From assembly GCA_046346965.1 (NCBI GenBank), contig JAXMHB010000015.1, positions 1 through 64,000 of the forward strand: a stretch of 64,000 bases of DNA, read 5' to 3'. A model generated the notes under the pieces. That model did not search any database, was not told where the DNA came from, and saw nothing but the letters and a program-made list of their open reading frames with translations. The stretch is from JAXMHB01 sp046346965 (GTDB lineage: Bacteria > Pseudomonadota > Gammaproteobacteria > Xanthomonadales > SZUA-5). Position numbers and translations under genes: made by a program. This document shows, piece after piece, positions 50,426 to 59,283 of the stretch (its first letter is position 1; each line of letters begins with the position of its first letter).

Positions 50426-53026
50426 ATGTCCGATGATCTGAGTCTGGCCCGCCGACTCTACGCCTTGCCGGCCGAGGTCCAGGCGCAGCAACTGGCCGAG
50501 CTGGCGCTGCGCGATGCCGATCAGGCGCGCCGGGTCAGCGCGCTGCTGCTGCAGTTGGGCAGCGCGACCTCGATGGACGCAGGAAGCGAGGCCAGCGCCG
50601 AACCCGCGCGCGGCAACGGCGAGCCCGAGCGCATCGGTCCGTACAAGGTGATCGCGCGGATTGGCGAGGGCGGCATGGGCGCGGTGTATCTGGCCGAGCA
50701 GAGCGCGCCCTCGCGACGGGTGGCGATCAAGGTGATGCGCGCCGACTGGCACAGCCCGGAAGCCCACGCGCGCTTCGACCGCGAGGCCGATGTGCTGGCG
50801 CGGCTCGAGCATCCGAACATCGCCAGCCTGTACGAGGCCGGAGTGGCCGAGCTCGGCGGCATGCGCACGCCCTATCTGGCGCTGGAGTACGTGCAGGGCG
50901 TCCCGCTGAATGCCTATGTGGCTGCCCACGGGCGCTCGCCGCGGCTGATCCTGCCCCTGCTGATCACCATCGCCGAGACCGTGCAGTACGCGCATCTGCG
51001 CGGCGTTGTCCATCGCGATCTGAAGCCGGGCAACATCCTGGTGGATGACGCCGGCCGGCCGCACATCCTGGACTTCGGCATTGCCCATCTGAGTGAAGTC
51101 GACGGGCTGCCGGCACACCATCTGACGCGTACCGGCCAGATGATTGGCACGGTGCAGTACATGAGTCCCGAGCAGTTCATCGGCGATCCGCGCCGGATCG
51201 ACGGTCGCACCGATGTCTATGCGCTCGGCGTGATTGCCTTCGAACTGCTGACAGGCGAGCCGCCGCACCGACTGAGCGAGCGCTCGCTGCTGGACGCCGC
51301 CCGCATCGTCACCGGGCAGACCGCGCCGACGCTGGCCTCGCGGCGACGCGAGCTGCGCGGCGATCTGGAGTTGATCGTTGCCAAGGCGCTGGCACCGGAT
51401 CTGGCGCAACGCTATCCCAGCGCGGCCGATTTCGCCGCCGATCTGCGCCGTTACGAGCGCCACGAACCGATCGTCGCGCGCGCGCCCACGCTGGGCTATC
51501 GCGCCCGCCGTTATGCGCGCCGGCACTGGCTGCCGCTGACTGCCGGCGCGCTGGTACTGCTCTCGCTGACGCTCGGGCTGGTGTCGTCCTGGCGCGCCGC
51601 CACCCGCGAGGCGCAGGCGCGCGCGCTGGCCGAGCGGCGTGCCGACGAGGCGCAGGCGGTGACCGATTTTCTCTCGCGCATGCTCGATGCAGCCAAGCCG
51701 GATGAGGCCAAGGGCACCGAGGTCAGCGTGCGCGCGGTGATCGACAAAGCCATCGCCGATGAGCGCCTGCGCCCGGAGAACCCGGTGGTGCGCGCCAAGG
51801 TTGATCAGCTGCTGGGCTCGCTGCTGATCGAACTCGGCGACCCGCAGGCGGCGCTGCCGCTGCTGGACGCCGCCACCACGCTGCTGCAGCCGATGGCCGA
51901 CAGCCTGCCGCGCGAACTGCTGCAGTCGAAATCCGAACGGGCGATCGCGCTGGGGTTGCTGGGCCGCGACCAGGAAGCGCTGGCGGACGCCCAGGCGGTG
52001 TTCGAGCGTGCGCAGCAGCTGCAACCGCCCGACCCGGCGCTGATCGAGGACGCCGCCTACAGCCTGTCGCTGGCGCACTACAACGGCGGCGATCTGAAAA
52101 CCGCCGAGGCGGTGATCCAACGCGCGATGCGTCCGATCGCCGCCGATGCCGGCATCGAAGCCGCCAAGCAGATCGATCTGCGCAACACGCTGGGGCGCAT
52201 CTACAACGCCAGCGGCCGCCATCAGGAAGCACTGGCGGTGCGCAAGGACATCATGGACTGGTATCTGCGCGTACACGGCCCGGTCTACATGCGCACGCTG
52301 TCGGTGCAGTCCAACTACGCGGTCTCGCTGAGCCAGCTGGATCGCGACGCCGAAGCGGTTGAGCTGCTTCAACGGACGCTGCCGACCCGCCTGCAGCTGC
52401 TGGGCCCGGACCACGTCGAAGTGGGCGTGCACGAGGTCAACCTGGCCACCTCGCTGCGGCTGCTCGGCCGCTTCGAGGAAGCGCTGCCGCTGTTCGAGGA
52501 TGGCGCCCGCATCTTCCGCGACAAACTCGGCGCCGAGCACCTGCGCACGCTGCTGGCCGACGGCTACGTGGCCGATATGCGCACCCGCACCGGCGCCGTG
52601 GACGCCGGACTGGCGCTGTACCGCGAGGTGCTCGCCGGTTACCAGCGCATCGAACAGGGGCGCTCGCGCTGGGCGGTGTTTGCGCGCAATGACTACGCAC
52701 AAGCGCTGGTGCGCGCCGGACAACTGGCACAGGCCGGCACCGAATTCCAGAAGATCGACCAGGATCGCGGCCAGTACGCCGACAATCTCGCCATGCAGGC
52801 GGAACTCGACTACGCCCGCGGCCTGTATCAACTGGCGCTCGCGGCGCCGGCGGCTGCGCAGCCGCTGCTGCAGAGTGCCCTCGCCTACTACCGTTCCGCC
52901 GGCAGCCGCGGCGCGGTCGCCACCCGGATCGCGCAAGCGCTGCACCAGTGCCTGCTCGCGCTCGGCGAGCACGCGGCCGCGCAGACGCTGGCGGCAGAGT
53001 ACGGGCTGCGGGTGGACTCGCCGTGA
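50426..53026 (+). CDS. Serine/threonine protein kinase with TPR sensor region
   Basis: 866 residues. The kinase domain (about 70-345): glycine loop GEGGMGAVYLAE, K102 in VAIKVM, catalytic HRD198LKPGN, DFG218IA, and GTVQYMSPEQ activation segment. A membrane helix at about 369-388 puts the C-terminal 470 residues in the periplasm; they are TPR-like repeats (YSLSLAHYNGGDLKTAEAVIQRAM, LRNTLGRIYNASGRHQEALAV). Such Hanks-type kinases sense envelope signals. The stop overlaps the start of an AraC-type membrane regulator. Confidence 0.94.
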   Translation: MSDDLSLARRLYALPAEVQAQQLAELALRDADQARRVSALLLQLGSATSMDAGSEASAEPARGNGEPERIGPYKVIARIGEGGMGAVYLAEQSAPSRRVAIKVMRADWHSPEAHARFDREADVLARLEHPNIASLYEAGVAELGGMRTPYLALEYVQGVPLNAYVAAHGRSPRLILPLLITIAETVQYAHLRGVVHRDLKPGNILVDDAGRPHILDFGIAHLSEVDGLPAHHLTRTGQMIGTVQYMSPEQFIGDPRRIDGRTDVYALGVIAFELLTGEPPHRLSERSLLDAARIVTGQTAPTLASRRRELRGDLELIVAKALAPDLAQRYPSAADFAADLRRYERHEPIVARAPTLGYRARRYARRHWLPLTAGALVLLSLTLGLVSSWRAATREAQARALAERRADEAQAVTDFLSRMLDAAKPDEAKGTEVSVRAVIDKAIADERLRPENPVVRAKVDQLLGSLLIELGDPQAALPLLDAATTLLQPMADSLPRELLQSKSERAIALGLLGRDQEALADAQAVFERAQQLQPPDPALIEDAAYSLSLAHYNGGDLKTAEAVIQRAMRPIAADAGIEAAKQIDLRNTLGRIYNASGRHQEALAVRKDIMDWYLRVHGPVYMRTLSVQSNYAVSLSQLDRDAEAVELLQRTLPTRLQLLGPDHVEVGVHEVNLATSLRLLGRFEEALPLFEDGARIFRDKLGAEHLRTLLADGYVADMRTRTGAVDAGLALYREVLAGYQRIEQGRSRWAVFARNDYAQALVRAGQLAQAGTEFQKIDQDRGQYADNLAMQAELDYARGLYQLALAAPAAAQPLLQSALAYYRSAGSRGAVATRIAQALHQCLLALGEHAAAQTLAAEYGLRVDSP

Positions 53027-54042
53027 CACTGTGGACGCTGCTCGCAGTCGTCTCGGCTGCCTTTTCGATCATGGCCTGCGTGCTGTTGCTGGCGGTGCAG
53101 CTGACCGTGTACGCGCAGATGCCGATGACCGCGATGGCGCGCGGCGCCGGTGTGCTCCTGCTGCTGGGCCTGGGGGCGCTGCAGAGTTGGCATCTGCTAT
53201 GGCTGCTGCAGGGAGTACCGGTGCAGTTGCCGCTGCTGTACCTCAGCACACTGCATCTGGTCGCACCGGCCTTCTACAGCCTGTTTCGCGGCGCCCTGCA
53301 GCCCAAGGCGCAGCACTGGAGCGGACTGTTGCTCTACGGTCCGGCGCTGGCGGCAGCGCTGATCCCGCCAGCGATCTGCCTGCCACTCGCCTTCGTGTTT
53401 GGCAGCCTGTATGCCGGCCTGCTGGTGCAGCTGGCGCTGAAGTTGCGCGAGCAACGCAAGCGTTTCCGCCTGGAAGCCATTGCCTTTGCGGCGCATGGCG
53501 CGGTCGCCGCCCTGATTTTAGTGATCGGATTGAGCACACCCTGGCTGGGACTCGGCAGCTATATCGCGAGCTATGCCACCTTGATCGGATTAGGCTTGGC
53601 GGCAGCGATTTATACCTTGATCCGCTTGCCGGATTTGCCGATGCAAACCGCGGAAGCCGTCCGCGCCGCCTATGCCGTGAGCGCCTTGAAATCGGTCGAT
53701 GTCGCCGCAGCGCTACGCCAGCTGGACCATTTGATGGTACAGGAACAGCTGTATGTGAACGAATCCTTGAATCTGAGCATGCTGGCCAATGCGCTCAATC
53801 TGGGACCGCATCAACTCTCTGAACTGATCAATACCCGATTTGGCGTCGGTTTCTCGCGCTATGTGCGCGAGCATCGGGTCCGCGCTGCACAGCGCATGCT
53901 GATCGCCGAACCGCGCGCCTCCGTGCTGTCGGTGGGGCTGGCGGTAGGCTTCACCTCGCAATCGAACTTCTACGCAGCCTTTCGCGAGATCACCGGCGAG
54001 GTCCCCGGGCGCTACCGCAGCCGCCACGTTCAGGACGGGTGA
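53023..54042 (+). CDS. Membrane-anchored AraC-family transcriptional regulator
   Basis: 339 residues. The N-terminal part is a multi-helix membrane domain (about seven segments between residues 2 and 195), followed by a linker and a C-terminal AraC/XylS DNA-binding domain (about 240-335). It contains two helix-turn-helix units: NLSMLANALNLGPHQLSELINTRFGVGF and SVLSVGLAVGFTSQSNFYAAFREITGEVP. The start is GTG overlapping the kinase stop (GTGA). A membrane-bound regulator just before a desaturase gene suggests control by membrane state, possibly with kinase input. Confidence 0.9.
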   Translation: MTLWTLLAVVSAAFSIMACVLLLAVQLTVYAQMPMTAMARGAGVLLLLGLGALQSWHLLWLLQGVPVQLPLLYLSTLHLVAPAFYSLFRGALQPKAQHWSGLLLYGPALAAALIPPAICLPLAFVFGSLYAGLLVQLALKLREQRKRFRLEAIAFAAHGAVAALILVIGLSTPWLGLGSYIASYATLIGLGLAAAIYTLIRLPDLPMQTAEAVRAAYAVSALKSVDVAAALRQLDHLMVQEQLYVNESLNLSMLANALNLGPHQLSELINTRFGVGFSRYVREHRVRAAQRMLIAEPRASVLSVGLAVGFTSQSNFYAAFREITGEVPGRYRSRHVQDG

Positions 54043-54152
54043 TTCCACATTTATCATTGTGGAGTACCATCAAGTCTCTGTTTCATAAAGATTTTCCAGA
54101 CAAGCTCGTCCTGTATGCGGAAACCCGGAAGCGCCGACAGGCGAGGCCGCAC

Positions 54153-55157
54153 ATGCTGCGCCACACCTCAGCCGTGGAGTTGTCGAGCATGAAATCCGAA
54201 GCCGTGCGTCTGGCCGATGCCACTTCTGGACCCTTCCGCGTCGCCTCGCTGGCGATCGATGCCGAGTCCGATCCGATGACCGGCCGGGTACGCTGGGATC
54301 CCTGGCGGTCGATTTGGAATGCCAGCATGTTGGCAGTAACCGTGGGTGTCGCGCCCTTTTGCTGGACCTGGGGCAGCGTCAGCGTGTTTGCACTGCTGCT
54401 GGCTATTACCATGTGCACCGGGCATTCGGTAGGATTTCACCGGCGCCTGATCCATCGCAGCTTTCAATGCCGTCGCTGGGTGGAGCGCCTATTGGTGTGG
54501 TCGGGCACACTGGTCGGCATGCAGGGTCCGTTCTGGGTGATTCACTCGCATGATCTGCGCGACTGGGCGCAGCGCCAGTCGGATTGTCATCCGTATTTGC
54601 GCCATGGCCGCGGCCTGCTGGTGGATGCTTTCTGGAGTTTGCATTGCCGGCTCGAACTGGCACGCCCGCCGGCTTTTGATCCCGGCCCCGGGATTGCCGA
54701 CGATCCTTTCTATCAATTCCTGCAGCGCTATTGGGCGCTGCAGCAGCTGCCGGTCGCCGTGCTGCTGTATGCCATCGGTGGATTGCCGTGGGTGGTCTGG
54801 GGCGTGGGCGTGCGCGTTTGCGTGGGCGTTTCCATGCATTGGTTCGTGGGCTACCTCTGTCACAGTCGCGGCCCGCAGGACTGGCTGGTGGACGACGGCG
54901 CGGTGCAGGCGCACAACGTCGCCTGGGCAGCGATCCCGTCCATGGGCGAGAGCTGGCACAACAATCACCACGCCTTCCCCGCTTCCGCCCGTCATGGACT
55001 GTATCCCGGGCAGATCGACATCGGCTTCCGCTTCGTCCAATGGCTGGAGCGACTGGGCCTGGCCTGGTCAGTGCAAGTTCCGCAGAACCTGCCCGAGCGA
55101 CCGGGCATCACGCGTCTGACCCAGGATACAGGGCCGATCCGTCAGTTCGCGCCCTGA
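54153..55157 (+). CDS. Acyl-CoA / fatty acid desaturase
   Basis: A 334-residue integral membrane di-iron desaturase. Histidine boxes: H91SVGFH96RRLIH101, then H131SHDLRDWAQRQSDCH146 (a variant of the HRxHH box), and HNNHH near the C-terminus. Membrane helices lie before box 1, between boxes 1-2 and before box 3. It introduces a double bond into acyl chains to tune membrane fluidity. The 5' region 54040-54150 is AT-richer than its surroundings and likely carries a promoter. ATG 54153 is chosen over ATG 54189 and a GTG at 54039 that overlaps the regulator's stop. Confidence 0.85.
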   Translation: MLRHTSAVELSSMKSEAVRLADATSGPFRVASLAIDAESDPMTGRVRWDPWRSIWNASMLAVTVGVAPFCWTWGSVSVFALLLAITMCTGHSVGFHRRLIHRSFQCRRWVERLLVWSGTLVGMQGPFWVIHSHDLRDWAQRQSDCHPYLRHGRGLLVDAFWSLHCRLELARPPAFDPGPGIADDPFYQFLQRYWALQQLPVAVLLYAIGGLPWVVWGVGVRVCVGVSMHWFVGYLCHSRGPQDWLVDDGAVQAHNVAWAAIPSMGESWHNNHHAFPASARHGLYPGQIDIGFRFVQWLERLGLAWSVQVPQNLPERPGITRLTQDTGPIRQFAP

Positions 55158-55163
55158 GCCTAC

Positions 55164-56327
55164 TCAGCGCAAGCGCTCGCCGATGGCCTGCAGGGCGGCC
55201 TCGTCGCCCACGGCTTTCAACGCTTGCAGCAGCGCGCGCTGGCGTTCCGGGTGGGTTTCGGCGCGGTAGAGCGTGGCCAGGGTGTCGCTGGCGCCGGCCA
55301 GCATCAGCGCATCGACGGCGGCGCGGCGGATCGCATCGGAACCTGCCCCGCCGTAGAGCTGCGCCAGCGCCGCGGGCGCCGCGGCCTCGCGCGAGACCGC
55401 CAGTGAGCGAATGGCGTGGATGCGCAGTGCCTCGGCGCTGGTGCCATTGGCGATCTCGGCCAGCGCCGCGACCATCCCGGTCATCGCCAGCGCGTCGATG
55501 CAGCTGCGCTGCACGGCCGGGTCACGCAGCGTGGGATAGAGCTGAAGCAGCAGATCCGGCCGGCCCAGCGCGCCGAGCACGCGGATGCCGTGGGCCTGCA
55601 GCTCGGCATCGCCCTCCTGCCCGACCAGCTGCGACAGCAACTCGGCACGCGCGCTGACCAGGGCGCTGTCGATCACCGCGCGCTTGAGCTCGGGATCGCT
55701 CAGGTAATGGCGCCGCAGCACCGCATCACCCTGCGCGTCCGCGGCCAGCGCCAGCGTCTGGATCGCATCACGCTTCAGTGCCGGCGAGCTGGCTGAGTCA
55801 AGCAGCGCATCGATGGCGCGCGCGGCCTCGGCCGGCGCCAGCTGCATCAGCACGAACAAGGCGCGCTTCTTGACGCGATCGCTGTGGGTGCCGGCCAGCA
55901 CCTGCTGCAGCATCGGCACGGCGCGCGCCGGGTCACTGCCGAGCAGTGCATCGACGGCGACCTCGCGCTCGGCATCGGCGGCGCCGGACAGCAGCGCCTG
56001 TGCATCATCGGCCCAGGGGCTGGCTGGGTACTCGGCCAGCAGCGCCTGCACGCGGGCACCCACATCGGCACCAGTGCGCTGCTCGGCGTAAGCCTGCCAA
56101 TACAGCGCGGCATCGCGACCGGCCGCGCCACTGCGCTTGAGATCATCCGCCAGCGCGCCGAACTGCGCGGCGGCGGCAGACCAGTCGGCGCGGTCGATTG
56201 CGGCATGCGCGTCCCGGTAAGCGGCGCGCGCGGTCGCGGATGCAGCCGGCAGATCGGCCGCCGGGACGGCAAGCGCGCCCTGGCTGAGACAGAACCAGAC
56301 GCTGGCGAGGATGCAGGCGAGTCTCAT
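55164..56327 (-). CDS. Secreted HEAT-repeat protein
   Basis: 387 residues with an N-terminal signal peptide (ACILASVWFCLSQGALA). Residues about 30-115 are TPR-like, and from about 120 onwards the protein is a run of short alpha-helical HEAT/PBS-type repeats (AIDALLDSASSPALKRDAIQTLALAADAQG and similar). No enzyme motif. It is the third gene of an ECF sigma/anti-sigma operon (ATGA overlap upstream), so it may be a periplasmic partner of the anti-sigma factor. Confidence 0.82.
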   Translation of the reverse strand: MRLACILASVWFCLSQGALAVPAADLPAASATARAAYRDAHAAIDRADWSAAAAQFGALADDLKRSGAAGRDAALYWQAYAEQRTGADVGARVQALLAEYPASPWADDAQALLSGAADAEREVAVDALLGSDPARAVPMLQQVLAGTHSDRVKKRALFVLMQLAPAEAARAIDALLDSASSPALKRDAIQTLALAADAQGDAVLRRHYLSDPELKRAVIDSALVSARAELLSQLVGQEGDAELQAHGIRVLGALGRPDLLLQLYPTLRDPAVQRSCIDALAMTGMVAALAEIANGTSAEALRIHAIRSLAVSREAAAPAALAQLYGGAGSDAIRRAAVDALMLAGASDTLATLYRAETHPERQRALLQALKAVGDEAALQAIGERLR

Positions 56328-57034
56328 AGCCGCTGCACCGGTGCAGCGTGCGCGTCTTCCAGCGCGCGCAGACGGAACATCAGATCGCGCGAGCGGATCT
56401 CCTGACGCACCAGATCGGCGCCGCCCAGGGCACCGCCCTCGGGCGCGTTGGCCAGTTCGCGCAGGATCGGTTCGAGTTCAGTCAGGAACTGCGCCAGCTG
56501 CGTCTGTCCCGCGCGCTCGGCAGCCAGCGCATACAGTCGATTGCTGTCGATCAAGGCCGCGGCCAGCGCGTCGGCGCCCACGCCACCATTGTCGGTGACG
56601 GTCAGCAGGCGCTCGGTCTGCGCCAGATGGCGGGCGACATGCGCCGCCAGCACGCGCTCGGAGGCATCGGCGGCCAGCGTGATCGGCGGCGCCTCGGTCG
56701 GCGCGCGCAGTTGCAGCGTCACTGACACCAGCAGACCGGCGCTGGCCGCCACCGCCAGCATCGGCCAGCCCCAGCGCTGCCACCATGGCGCGCGCACCGG
56801 TGGCTGCAGCTGCGGGGCAATCCGCGCCCACAGTCGTTGCTCCAGGCCGGCCTCGGGCTCGTGCTGCGCCAGCGCGACTTCCGAGGCCGCAAGCATGCGC
56901 CGTAGCAACGCATAGCGCGCCGCCAGTTCGGGGTCCACCGCCAGCTGGCAGGCGATGGCGTCCATGCGCTCCAGCCCGAGCGACTCGCCCAGGTGGAACA
57001 ACAACAGCTCGTCATCACTGATCGGGTGCTTCAT
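56324..57034 (-). CDS. Probable transmembrane anti-sigma factor
   Basis: 236 residues: a cytoplasmic N-terminal part (1-85, starting MKHPISDDELLLFHLGESL), one membrane helix (about 89-109) and a periplasmic domain of about 125 residues. The N-terminal helical pattern and position directly after an ECF sigma gene (ATGA overlap) support an anti-sigma role, although no zinc-binding HxxxCxxC is present. The periplasmic part has no recognisable domain. Confidence 0.75.
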   Translation of the reverse strand: MKHPISDDELLLFHLGESLGLERMDAIACQLAVDPELAARYALLRRMLAASEVALAQHEPEAGLEQRLWARIAPQLQPPVRAPWWQRWGWPMLAVAASAGLLVSVTLQLRAPTEAPPITLAADASERVLAAHVARHLAQTERLLTVTDNGGVGADALAAALIDSNRLYALAAERAGQTQLAQFLTELEPILRELANAPEGGALGGADLVRQEIRSRDLMFRLRALEDAHAAPVQRL

Positions 57035-57582
57035 ACACTGCCCTCCCATCCGGCCAGTTGCTCGCGCATCTTGCGCACGGCGCGGAAGATCGCCTGCTTG
57101 CAGGCATTCACATTACTCGACAGCAGGCTGGCGATCTCGGCCAGCGGTCGCTGCTCCAGATGGCGCAGCACGAACACGCTGCGCTCCAGCGGCGTCAGCT
57201 GCGCCAGCGCCTGACCGACGCCGCGGACGATCTCGCCCTGCGCCAGCGTGTGCGCAGGATCGGCCTGCGGATCGGTACGGTCAGCGTCACGTGCCTGCTC
57301 CTCGGCGGTGTCCGGGATGCGTCGCCGGGCGTGCTCGATCGCCGTGTTGACGGCGATCCGGTGCAGCCAGGTGGCGAAGCTGGAGCGCCCGTCGAACTGA
57401 TCCAGCCGCCGGTGCGCCTTCAGAAAGGCCTCCTGCGTCGCATCTTCGGCCGCAGCGGCATCGCCCAACACGCGCATCGCCACCCCCCAGACGGCGCGGG
57501 CGTGGCGTTCGAACAGGCGCTGGAAGGCGCGCATATCGCCAGCGCGGCTGCGTTGCACCCAGTCGTCGTCTTGATCGCTCAT
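57031..57582 (-). CDS. ECF-type RNA polymerase sigma factor
   Basis: A 183-residue sigma-70 family ECF protein. Region 2 (about 10-85): FQRLFERHARAVWGVAMRVLGDAAAAEDATQEAFLKAHRRL and FATWLHRIAVNTAIEHARRR. Region 4 (about 120-175): LTPLERSVFVLRHLEQRPLAEIASLL with helix-turn-helix NACKQAIFRAVRKMRE. The start MSDQDDDW lies 36 bases after a recognisable ECF-type promoter, suggesting autoregulation. It overlaps the anti-sigma gene. Confidence 0.94.
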   Translation of the reverse strand: MSDQDDDWVQRSRAGDMRAFQRLFERHARAVWGVAMRVLGDAAAAEDATQEAFLKAHRRLDQFDGRSSFATWLHRIAVNTAIEHARRRIPDTAEEQARDADRTDPQADPAHTLAQGEIVRGVGQALAQLTPLERSVFVLRHLEQRPLAEIASLLSSNVNACKQAIFRAVRKMREQLAGWEGSV

Positions 57583-57617
57583 TCGTCTGCGCGCGGCACC
57601 AGCGGAATTCGCCTGTT

Positions 57618-57644
57618 GGACGCAGTAACCGTGCCAAAGGTTAC
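57618..57644 (-). promoter_or_regulatory. Predicted autoregulatory ECF promoter
   Basis: On the minus strand GTAACC (57644-57639), 16 bases, CGTCC (57622-57618). An AAC-containing -35 and a CGT-type -10 with 16-base spacing are the usual ECF promoter pattern. The -35 is also the outer arm of a perfect dyad GTAACC-N8-GGTTAC. Confidence 0.6.
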
Positions 57645-57733
57645 GGCCTCGTGATTGCCGCTTGTCTGCGCTCAAGCCGCGCCCGGACCAACGCGCTAGG
57701 ATGGCAGGCATTGACGGCCGCACGGAGCGCACC

Positions 57734-58177
57734 ATGTATCGCCACATTCTGGTCCCGACCGATGGTTCCGAGATCGCCAAGCGCGCCATCGACAGCGCCA
57801 TCGCGCTGGCCCGTGCAGTCGGTGCGCGCATCACTGGCGTCTACGCGGTGCCCGAATACATGCCGCCGGTGGACGCGATGGTGCCGGTGTATCAGTTCCC
57901 CTCGCGCGACGAATACGAGCGCCAGGCCGCCATCGAGGCCGAACTGGTGCTCAAGGATGTGCAGCAGGCCTGCGCGGCGGCGGGCGTCGAGTGCAGCCTC
58001 AAGCACGGCATCGACAGCCATCCCTACCGTCTGATCCTGGCGACCGCGAAAGCACAGGGCTGCGACCTGATCTGCATGTCCTCGCACGGCCGCCGCGGTC
58101 TGAGCGCCGTGCTGCTCGGCAGCGAGACGCAGAAAGTGCTGACGCACGGCGATCTGCCGGTGCTCGTGGTGAGATGA
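57734..58177 (+). CDS. Universal stress protein
   Basis: A 147-residue UspA-fold protein: MYRHILVPTDGSEIAKRAIDSAIALA at the N-terminus and the ATP-binding-type motif GRRGLSAVLLGSETQKVL (GxxG-x9-GS) near the C-terminus, so probably the nucleotide-binding class. Start MYRHILV with a GGAG site. Its stop overlaps the ATG of the transport permease gene, so it heads the MCE operon. Confidence 0.93.
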   Translation: MYRHILVPTDGSEIAKRAIDSAIALARAVGARITGVYAVPEYMPPVDAMVPVYQFPSRDEYERQAAIEAELVLKDVQQACAAAGVECSLKHGIDSHPYRLILATAKAQGCDLICMSSHGRRGLSAVLLGSETQKVLTHGDLPVLVVR

Positions 58178-59283
58178 CAGCGGCAGATTTCAGCCTCGAC
58201 GCCGGCACGCTGAAGTTGGTCGGCGACTGGACCGTCATGGGCCTGCCCGCGCTGGAGCGGCGCACCCAGGGCCTGCATGCGCACCCGGAGACGCGGCCGC
58301 AGCGGATCGACGCCAGTGGCCTCGGCGCCTTCGACACCGCCGGGGCGCTGCTGTTGATCCAGCGCTGGCTGGGGCCGGCGCCGTGGCCGGCGATCGAGCA
58401 CCTGCGCCCGGCGGATCGCGATCTGCTGGATCTGGTCGGCGAGCGCGTTGCCAGCCCGCGCGTGCGCAAGCGGCGCGCCTTTGGCCTGTTGCCGATGGCC
58501 GAACGCGTCGGCGTCGCCGCGGCCTTTGCGTGGTCGCAGTTCTTGCTGCTGCTCGGTTTCGCCGGCCAGACGCTGGCGACCGCAGCGGCGATTGCCGTCG
58601 GTCGGCAAAAGCTGCGCTGGACCAGCGCCGTGCACCACATGGAGCGTTCCGGTCTGGACGCGGTGCCGATCGTCTGTCTGCTCAGCTTTCTGGTCGGCGC
58701 CGTGGTGGCTTTTCTGGGCGCCACCGTGCTGGCCGATTTTGGCGCCCAGGTGTTCACCGTCGAACTGGTCAGCTTCTCCTTCATGCGCGAGTTTGGCGTG
58801 CTGCTGACCGCAATCCTGATCGCCGGACGCTCGGGCAGCGCCTACACCGCCGAGATCGGCATGATGCGGGCGCGTGAGGAGATCGACGCGATCCGCTCGC
58901 TGGGCCTGGATCCGATCGAACTGCTGGTGATTCCGCGCGTGCTGGCGCTGCTGGTGATGCTGCCGGCGCTCAGTTTCCTGGCGGTGCTGTCGGGCATCCT
59001 CGGCGGCGCGTTGGTGGGCGGTACCGCGCTCGGCATCTCGCCCGGCTTGTTTCTGGCGCGGATGCAGGAAACTGCCGAACTGCGCCATTTTTTGGTCGGA
59101 TTGTCCAAGGCGCCGATCTTCGCCGTGCTGATCGCGCTGGTCGGTTGTCTGGAAGGCCTGAAGGTGCGCGCCAGCGCCGAGTCGGTCGGGCGTCACACCA
59201 CCTCCTCGGTGGTGCAATCGATCTTTCTGGTGATCCTGTTCGACGCCATCGCGGCGATCTTCTTCATGGAGATCGATCTGTGA
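58174..59283 (+). CDS. MlaE-family lipid ABC permease with N-terminal STAS domain
   Basis: 369 residues. About 1-95 is a STAS-like domain (FSLDAGTLKLVGDWTVMGL, RIDASGLGAFDTAGALLL), the role played by the separate MlaB protein in E. coli. Residues about 115-369 form an MlaE permease with helices and the conserved EIGMMRAREEIDAIRSLGLDP loop. Together with the next ATPase and MCE gene it should move phospholipids or related lipids between the two membranes. ATGA overlap with usp; GTGA overlap with the ATPase gene. Confidence 0.93.
   Translation: MTAADFSLDAGTLKLVGDWTVMGLPALERRTQGLHAHPETRPQRIDASGLGAFDTAGALLLIQRWLGPAPWPAIEHLRPADRDLLDLVGERVASPRVRKRRAFGLLPMAERVGVAAAFAWSQFLLLLGFAGQTLATAAAIAVGRQKLRWTSAVHHMERSGLDAVPIVCLLSFLVGAVVAFLGATVLADFGAQVFTVELVSFSFMREFGVLLTAILIAGRSGSAYTAEIGMMRAREEIDAIRSLGLDPIELLVIPRVLALLVMLPALSFLAVLSGILGGALVGGTALGISPGLFLARMQETAELRHFLVGLSKAPIFAVLIALVGCLEGLKVRASAESVGRHTTSSVVQSIFLVILFDAIAAIFFMEIDL

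Noticed and set aside
50390..53029. An 879-codon open frame on the minus strand opposite the kinase gene
   Set aside because: It mirrors the high-GC third-codon positions of the real kinase-TPR gene, has Gln/Arg/His-rich low-complexity sequence and no family motif.
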